Shown here in pieces: positions 6,124 through 11,279 of a stretch of 11,279 nt of DNA. The notes below the pieces were generated by a model, which saw only the letters and a program-made list of their open reading frames with translations, was not told where the DNA came from and made no database searches. The position numbers were made by a program, and so were the translations under genes. The stretch's first letter is position 1; each line of letters begins with the position of its first letter. Origin of the DNA: a bacterium (lineage in GTDB: Bacteria; SZUA-79; Acidulodesulfobacterales; Acidulodesulfobacteraceae); contig JAJZJD010000029.1 in the NCBI GenBank assembly GCA_021828445.1, forward strand, positions 1-11,279, in the 5' to 3' direction.

Positions 6124-8940
6124 TTAAAATGACGTCCCTACGGTAAAATTAACCCCGCCCGCCGGCCAATAAGGCTCTCTCGTAAGTATGAAACCATAGG
6201 AAAAACTTATAGGCCCTATCGGAGACAAATACATTATACCTGCCCCTACCGATTTATACAACGCTAACGGTCTGATATCCTGAGTATTCAAAAATACGTT
6301 GCCTCCGTCCTGAAAAACAAAAAAATTAATATTATTATAAACCGGAACGTTAAGCTGTAAATTATAGTTTTCCATAACATCCCCGCCTATCGGATAACTG
6401 TAAGGATTCAAATTAACGAGTCCGATAGAATCCTGAGGAAAACCTCTCACCGTCGTTCTGCCGCCCAGAAAAAATCTTTCGTTTATAGGCAGCTGGGTCG
6501 TCGGCGAGAGAGGCTTTATATAGCCGAATCGCAGAGAATACAAAAAAGTGGTATTGTAAATAAAAGGGATATATTCTTCCGTATGAAAAAAAATCTTAAA
6601 AAAATTGACCTGGGAATCGATTAAAAAATTTGAATATGTAAATCTTAACGCCGTCAAATTTCCGGAGGTCGGGTTAAATATATTATTTTTAGAATTATAT
6701 ATGACCGAAGTCGAAGCGGAACTTATCCTCGTAAAACCGGCGTCCCTCGGCGTTATTTGCGCCCCGGGGTTCAACCCCGAAAGAAAGTCGTAAAACATTC
6801 CATAGGAAAGGAGGCCTTTTAACCGGTCGTTAAACCGCCTGATAAGAGAAACTGCGCCCCCCTCTTTATGCATAGTATAATTAAGGGTAATTATATCCGT
6901 ATCGAGCCCCTGCGCGTTAAAAGCAAGTCCCCTGTAATTATATATGGCACGGTCGTAATAATTTAAAAGAAGGTTGGTGTATATTGCGCTTTTCGAAAAG
7001 CGGGCGGATAGAGACTTGCCGGTGCCGAAAAGATTATTGTTCTCGAGCTGAATAAACCCCTTATATCTCGTATATGTGCCGTAGCCTGCGCCGAAGCTGA
7101 GGTCTAAAGGTTTTACGTCTTTCACGCTGACTATTATGGTTTTATCAGGTTTTTTATTTTCGGGATTATCGACCTTAATGTTCACGGAATTAAATATTCC
7201 CGCCCTATAAAGCCTGCTCTGCGTATCTATTATTTTTTTCTGGCTGTAAAACTGCCCTTTTTTAAAAAGCAGAAGGCTCTTTATGTAATATGTTTTCGTG
7301 ACGGTATTTCCTATGATTAAAATATTTTTTATACGGACCCTCGGACCGCTCTCGATATAATAATAAAGGACTGCGTATTTCTTGTCCTTAGAATATTTAA
7401 TATCCAGCCTTACTTTAGAAAAAACAAAGCCGGAATCCGCCAGCTTAGTAGAAAGCAGGTTCTTTCCGTTCTCCGCCTTAATTATATAAAAAGGCGATTT
7501 TTGCATTTTAAAAAAATAATCCGTCAGTTTTTTATCCGTTTTTAAAAAGACGGGGAGACCTTTGATATAAACATTCTTTACGATGGTCGGCATCCCCTTA
7601 TTTATATTCAAGGTAATAACGACGCTTTTTTTATCGGCGGCAAATTTTAGTTTATAAGAAGCGGCGGCGGAAAGCCAGCCTTCGTTATTGTAATAATTCT
7701 CGATATTTGTTATATCGCTTTTAAGCCTTTTTTCGCAGAAATATTCCCTGTTAAAAAAAGACGTTATGCGGGTTTTCATGAGCGATATTACGGTTTTTTT
7801 GCGGACGGGTTCGTTTCCGTTTATGGCTATCCTCTTTATTGCTACCTTATGCCCTTTTTTAACTTCATAATATATATTTATAGTTTTAGCAGTTGCATCT
7901 TTTTTTTCCTTAAAAGAAACTTCGGTAAAAAAATAGCCTTCCTTTTTAAAGAAATTTATCAAGACTCTCTGAAATGCCCTGAATGTCCCTTCATCGAAAA
8001 TTAACACGTTTTTTATTTCAAGTACGGAATTTTCGATAAAATTTTGTTTCAGGGGTTCTGCGCCTTTAAAATGGAATATTATTTTATAGCCCGGGTGGAT
8101 ATCGAAAGTTATAACCGCTTTATGTTTAGAAATATAGGTAATTTTCGGTTTTTCTATAACAGCGTTAAGATAGCCTTTGTTTTTATATAAATCCCAAATT
8201 TTTTTTCTTAGTTTTTGCACCTCATATTGGTTCAAGGGCTTTGATAGCATTTTTTCGATAAGGGTCTTAACTCTTTTTTTAGGATAATATAATTTAAATT
8301 GAACTAATATATTGGAAATTAAAATCGGTTTACCCGGAATAATTTCGATATTCACGGCATATTTATTTGAATTCCTCGGTACATAGGGGCTTATGTTAAT
8401 TTTTGCGCCGGGATATCCTCCTTTAAGCATAATTTCTTCTATTTTATTTCTGCTTAAAGTCTTATAATATTTCAATAAACGGCCGTTCTTTTTTATAGGA
8501 ATAGAATCCAGTATTTTTTTAGCGGATATCCCCGTTCCATTAAGTCCTCGGATATTTACGGATCCGATATAAATTTTAGGTAAAAAAATAAATTTTAAAT
8601 AAATAAATTTTTGTTTTATATTTATTTCGGAAAATACGGAAATGTTGGAAAAATAACCGGACGCATAAAGCATTTTAACGGTCCTTTCAAGAGAATGCAT
8701 AGAGAATCTCTTTCCTTTTTTTATAAAGAGAAAATTCTTTATATCTTTCATCGGAATGCCGGACGGCATTTTATATGTTATAGATTTTATTACGTATTCT
8801 TCTGCGGGAATACCGTAAATACTCGAGGGGCTTTTTGCGTAGGAAGTTCTTGCGCAGGCCGTCCTAAAAAGGCAGACCGTTATTACTAAAAGAAATAAAA
8901 AAACGGTTTTTTTTATTTTTATATTATAATTAGTCTTCAT
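6124..8940 (-). CDS. bamA: Outer membrane assembly protein of the Omp85 superfamily (BamA/TamA type) with seven POTRA-like repeats
   Basis: This 938-residue protein should sit in the outer membrane and fold or insert other barrel proteins. Residues 1-30 form a signal peptide: basic start, hydrophobic run at 12-25, and ACA before a likely cleavage after Ala30. Residues about 48-609 hold seven POTRA-like repeats, each recognisable by its G-aromatic turn (GYF 95, GYP 175, GYL 256, GYF 335, GWL 421, GFV 504, GIF 581). Residues about 610-938 form the barrel (bacterial surface antigen family), with LENNNLFGTG at 632-641, the lid-loop motif VRGF at 831-834 preceded by FFLGGRTT, DGGNVF at 878-883, SPIGPISFSYG at 906-916 and a C-terminal Phe, the usual signal for Bam-dependent insertion. 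It follows tamB by 24 bases, with no clear ribosome binding site. POTRA count exceeds E. coli BamA (5) and TamA (3), so whether it is the essential BamA or a TamB partner is open; the symbol is tentative. Confidence 0.9.
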   Translation of the reverse strand: MKTNYNIKIKKTVFLFLLVITVCLFRTACARTSYAKSPSSIYGIPAEEYVIKSITYKMPSGIPMKDIKNFLFIKKGKRFSMHSLERTVKMLYASGYFSNISVFSEINIKQKFIYLKFIFLPKIYIGSVNIRGLNGTGISAKKILDSIPIKKNGRLLKYYKTLSRNKIEEIMLKGGYPGAKINISPYVPRNSNKYAVNIEIIPGKPILISNILVQFKLYYPKKRVKTLIEKMLSKPLNQYEVQKLRKKIWDLYKNKGYLNAVIEKPKITYISKHKAVITFDIHPGYKIIFHFKGAEPLKQNFIENSVLEIKNVLIFDEGTFRAFQRVLINFFKKEGYFFTEVSFKEKKDATAKTINIYYEVKKGHKVAIKRIAINGNEPVRKKTVISLMKTRITSFFNREYFCEKRLKSDITNIENYYNNEGWLSAAASYKLKFAADKKSVVITLNINKGMPTIVKNVYIKGLPVFLKTDKKLTDYFFKMQKSPFYIIKAENGKNLLSTKLADSGFVFSKVRLDIKYSKDKKYAVLYYYIESGPRVRIKNILIIGNTVTKTYYIKSLLLFKKGQFYSQKKIIDTQSRLYRAGIFNSVNIKVDNPENKKPDKTIIVSVKDVKPLDLSFGAGYGTYTRYKGFIQLENNNLFGTGKSLSARFSKSAIYTNLLLNYYDRAIYNYRGLAFNAQGLDTDIITLNYTMHKEGGAVSLIRRFNDRLKGLLSYGMFYDFLSGLNPGAQITPRDAGFTRISSASTSVIYNSKNNIFNPTSGNLTALRFTYSNFLIDSQVNFFKIFFHTEEYIPFIYNTTFLYSLRFGYIKPLSPTTQLPINERFFLGGRTTVRGFPQDSIGLVNLNPYSYPIGGDVMENYNLQLNVPVYNNINFFVFQDGGNVFLNTQDIRPLALYKSVGAGIMYLSPIGPISFSYGFILTREPYWPAGGVNFTVGTSF

Positions 8941-8964
8941 AAAACGCTTTAAATTTAATATATT

Positions 8965-11279
8965 TTAATAAAATCTGAAATGAAAAACAATGTTGCCGCC
9001 TACCTCGCTGTATATATTGGAATTATTCGGAGCAAGTTCGTTGTTTTCCCATACGCCTATTACGGAAACATGGCGGCTCAGACTGTATGTAAGGGTTACC
9101 GACTGGGAAGACTGAGAAGATACTATGTTGCTGTACGAAACGGAAAGCCTTTTGGTCAAGGTTTTGGTGACCGTTACCTGCGGAGCGGCGCTGTGGGTCA
9201 CGACCGAATACGAAGGCGACACGGACAGGTTTCTAAACCCGAAATAGCTTGAAATTGCTCCGGTAATGCCTTGTTCGACGCCTCCTCCTATAGCCGATGC
9301 CGCTTCCGATGCCGCAATTCCGCCGGCAGAGCCGGCATATACGGAAGTCGAAGGCGCGCCTAAAGCCAGCATGGAAACAATATCCAGTTCCGAAAGCGGA
9401 GGCGTCGATGAAAGATTAACGTTAAAGTTTGACAGCGAGCCGTTTGCATTCATCCTTATAATGTATTGATTTATATGGGTTGCCGCCGCTATGTCGAAAG
9501 AAGGGTTTATTCTGTACTGGTTATTAAAATCTAAATTTGCGTAAGACAGCTTAAATTTTGTTCCCCTGAAATATATTTCTCCTTCTTCGGCATTTGCCGT
9601 TCCCATTATAATCGGGTCATAGAGCGTTCCGATAAGATGCAGCCTCGTGCTGAAATCCGTATCGACAATATTATTTTTAATCGCGATTCCTTTATTTGAC
9701 GTTATTCTAATATTTAACTTCGGGTTGATGGTTCCTTTTCTAACGGAAGGCCTAGCGACATTATAATTTTTATAGCTTAAAAGAAACGACGAAAGATCTA
9801 TTTTTTTATCGTACAAAGCCTTTTTTATATCTATATCCCCGTATAAAACAGGGTTATCCGCATTGCCGGAATATCCTATCTTTCCGTTCATTTTTGCGTA
9901 AAAATAGTTAGATTCCCTGTAAATAGCCGAATTAAAATCAGTTTCTATGCCGTAGTAAGACGGCATAAAGTTATGCAGTCTTACGATTCCATGGGCGGAA
10001 AAAATACCGTTAAGCATTCTAAATCTTGCCCTTTCGAGTAAAATCATATTATTATTAAATGTAAGCCTGGCAAAAATTCTTGAAGCGGCAAAGGAGGAAT
10101 AGACGGATGGTTCGATAAGTCCTCTATTGATATCGGCAAAGCCGTATATTTGGGGAGCGGCAAACGGTCCGAAAACAACTGCGGAAGCGGTTATGAATCC
10201 CGACGAATTCATTATTTTATCCGATAAAATTCCTAGAACCCATAAATCAGTTTTGTCGTTTAATATAATATGGTATTTTTTCCGGGTAATATATCCTCTA
10301 AGCTGGACGTAATTGTTGCCGCCGGTCAGCTTAAATCCGCTGAATTCCAAAGTTCCGTCTATATAAGATATTTTGATATCTTTAACATTTTTTAAGAAAA
10401 AAGGTCCGTGCCTTAAAAAAACATAATTTAATTTCGAAAAAATATATGAATTTTTAACATCGGATAGCTTACCGTTCCCTAAAACGCTCCCTGATAATTC
10501 AAACAAAGTTTTGCGGTAATTAACGCTTAACGAATTTATATCCGTTATAAAATTATACGGATAGCCTTTTTTAAGCAAAATAACCGCTTTTGTTTTTAAA
10601 GCGTTTTTTAAAGCGGAAAAATTTAAAGTCATTTTGCCGCTTGACGAATAGGCGCCGACGTCCGCGTTTCCCAGTAAATAATCGTTTACGTATGCGTTAT
10701 CTATCGCGGCATTCCCTGAAATATTAGGCAGATTGAACGAGCCGCCTATATGCAGATTGACGCCGGCGGTTCCTTTTACATGATATTTTTTCAGCGGCTT
10801 AAAATTTAAATTAGCCAGATTAATCCGGTTTGAGATTATCCTGAGGTCGTAGTTATTATTATTGCGTCCGAAATTCAAACTTCCGTAGCCGTTAAAAATT
10901 GCGCCGCCGTAGAAACCGTCTAGTTTTTTGATATTCAAAGCGCTTTTGGTAAGCAAAAATACAAAATTAACTCCGGAAACGTATTGATTGTATATTTCGA
11001 CTTTTTTAGAATTTGCCGCTACTTTAAAAACAGGATTTTTAAGTTCTCCCGAAATCGTTCCGTTAGAATTGAAAGCTAAAGAAAGCGGCGTCGAAGGTTT
11101 TTCGGAAATTAAATGAATATTTGCCGCATTAAAATTTCCGTTTATATATTCTTTTTTTGAATTTTTATTCTCGAATATTTCTCCGCTGAAATCAAACGTT
11201 CCGTTTTTATTAAATTTAGCGCTTTTTTCTTTTAAACGGACGTTTTTAAATAAAACCTTTCCGCTTCCGGTAATATCGA
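8965..11279 (-). CDS. tamB: TamB-family translocation and assembly protein, C-terminal 770 residues (5' end beyond window)
   Basis: The frame is open from base 11279 down to the TAA at 8967-8965, so at least 770 residues are visible and the start lies outside. TamB proteins are anchored in the inner membrane, cross the periplasm as a long beta-helical groove and work with an Omp85 protein; they are implicated in outer-membrane protein assembly and phospholipid transport. The visible part is almost entirely short beta strands rich in Asn, Gly, Tyr and Lys, as expected. The C-terminal TamB (DUF490) domain is clear: repeats of the form GxxxxPxIxG (for example GTLYDPIIMG), GEIYFRGTKFKLSYANLDF, an NPSFDIAAATHINQY stretch, STPPLSELDIVSMLALG, an Ala/Gly-rich helix region, and a final set of amphipathic strands ending HFRFY. 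The Leu codon (TTG) at 10956 is internal, not a start. The next gene downstream, 24 bases away, encodes the Omp85 protein, the usual tamA/tamB-type pairing with gene order reversed relative to E. coli. Confidence 0.9.
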   Translation of the reverse strand, partial: DITGSGKVLFKNVRLKEKSAKFNKNGTFDFSGEIFENKNSKKEYINGNFNAANIHLISEKPSTPLSLAFNSNGTISGELKNPVFKVAANSKKVEIYNQYVSGVNFVFLLTKSALNIKKLDGFYGGAIFNGYGSLNFGRNNNNYDLRIISNRINLANLNFKPLKKYHVKGTAGVNLHIGGSFNLPNISGNAAIDNAYVNDYLLGNADVGAYSSSGKMTLNFSALKNALKTKAVILLKKGYPYNFITDINSLSVNYRKTLFELSGSVLGNGKLSDVKNSYIFSKLNYVFLRHGPFFLKNVKDIKISYIDGTLEFSGFKLTGGNNYVQLRGYITRKKYHIILNDKTDLWVLGILSDKIMNSSGFITASAVVFGPFAAPQIYGFADINRGLIEPSVYSSFAASRIFARLTFNNNMILLERARFRMLNGIFSAHGIVRLHNFMPSYYGIETDFNSAIYRESNYFYAKMNGKIGYSGNADNPVLYGDIDIKKALYDKKIDLSSFLLSYKNYNVARPSVRKGTINPKLNIRITSNKGIAIKNNIVDTDFSTRLHLIGTLYDPIIMGTANAEEGEIYFRGTKFKLSYANLDFNNQYRINPSFDIAAATHINQYIIRMNANGSLSNFNVNLSSTPPLSELDIVSMLALGAPSTSVYAGSAGGIAASEAASAIGGGVEQGITGAISSYFGFRNLSVSPSYSVVTHSAAPQVTVTKTLTKRLSVSYSNIVSSQSSQSVTLTYSLSRHVSVIGVWENNELAPNNSNIYSEVGGNIVFHFRFY

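Noticed and set aside
8941..8964. Separate promoter for the Omp85 gene in the gap after tamB
   Set aside because: The 24-base gap is AT-rich and contains TATATTA-like text, but it is too short for a full promoter and such text is common by chance in this composition.
10954..10956. Possible TTG start of a 663-residue tamB
   Set aside because: The same frame stays open to base 11279 and the upstream translation has the same TamB-like strand pattern, so the TTG is an internal Leu codon and the gene is cut by the window edge.
1..11279. CRISPR arrays, tRNA or rRNA genes, insertion sequences, attachment sites
   Set aside because: The window is almost fully covered by coding sequence on one strand. 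I saw no spaced direct repeats, no transposase motifs and no RNA gene signatures.

Overview
The window is a single-strand gene block: every gene I can support lies on the minus strand, so transcription runs from the right end (11279) towards the left end (1). The DNA is AT-rich and the proteins are rich in Lys, Ile and Asn. The organism must have an outer membrane, because the block encodes an Omp85-type barrel protein and a TamB-type translocation/assembly protein. It makes its corrin ring by the anaerobic (early cobalt insertion) route, because CbiD and CbiG are present. The seven-POTRA Omp85 protein and the cob gene order would fit a Deltaproteobacteria-like (Desulfobacterota/Myxococcota-type) anaerobe. 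That placement is inference and weak.

Layout in transcription order: (1) 11279-8965, tamB, missing its 5' end at the window edge. (2) 8940-6124, a 938-residue BamA/TamA-type Omp85 protein with a signal peptide, seven POTRA-like repeats and a C-terminal barrel. (3) 6109-4799, cbiD. (4) 4765-3197, a cbiE-cbiT fusion (cobL-like) with an extra C-terminal tail. (5) 3213-2434, cbiL. (6) 2432-1635, cbiF. (7) 1681-368, cbiG. (8) 357-1, the first 119 codons of cbiH, cut by the window edge.

The cobalamin genes together supply all six methyl-transfer activities of the anaerobic corrin ring pathway: C20 by CbiL, C17 by CbiH, C11 by CbiF, C1 by CbiD, C5 by CbiE and C15 plus decarboxylation by CbiT. They also supply the CbiG step that opens the delta-lactone and releases the C20 fragment. 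The cobalt chelatase, the CbiJ reductase, CbiC mutase and CbiA amidase are not in the window and would have to lie outside it.

Genes are packed tightly: the largest gap is 33 bases and several genes overlap. No cobalamin riboswitch, terminator or separate promoter fits between the outer-membrane pair and the cob genes. The simplest reading is one long transcript that carries envelope-assembly genes first and vitamin B12 genes after them. The most notable points are this linkage, the seven POTRA repeats, and a CbiD (and less so a CbiE domain) that departs from family-conserved motifs.
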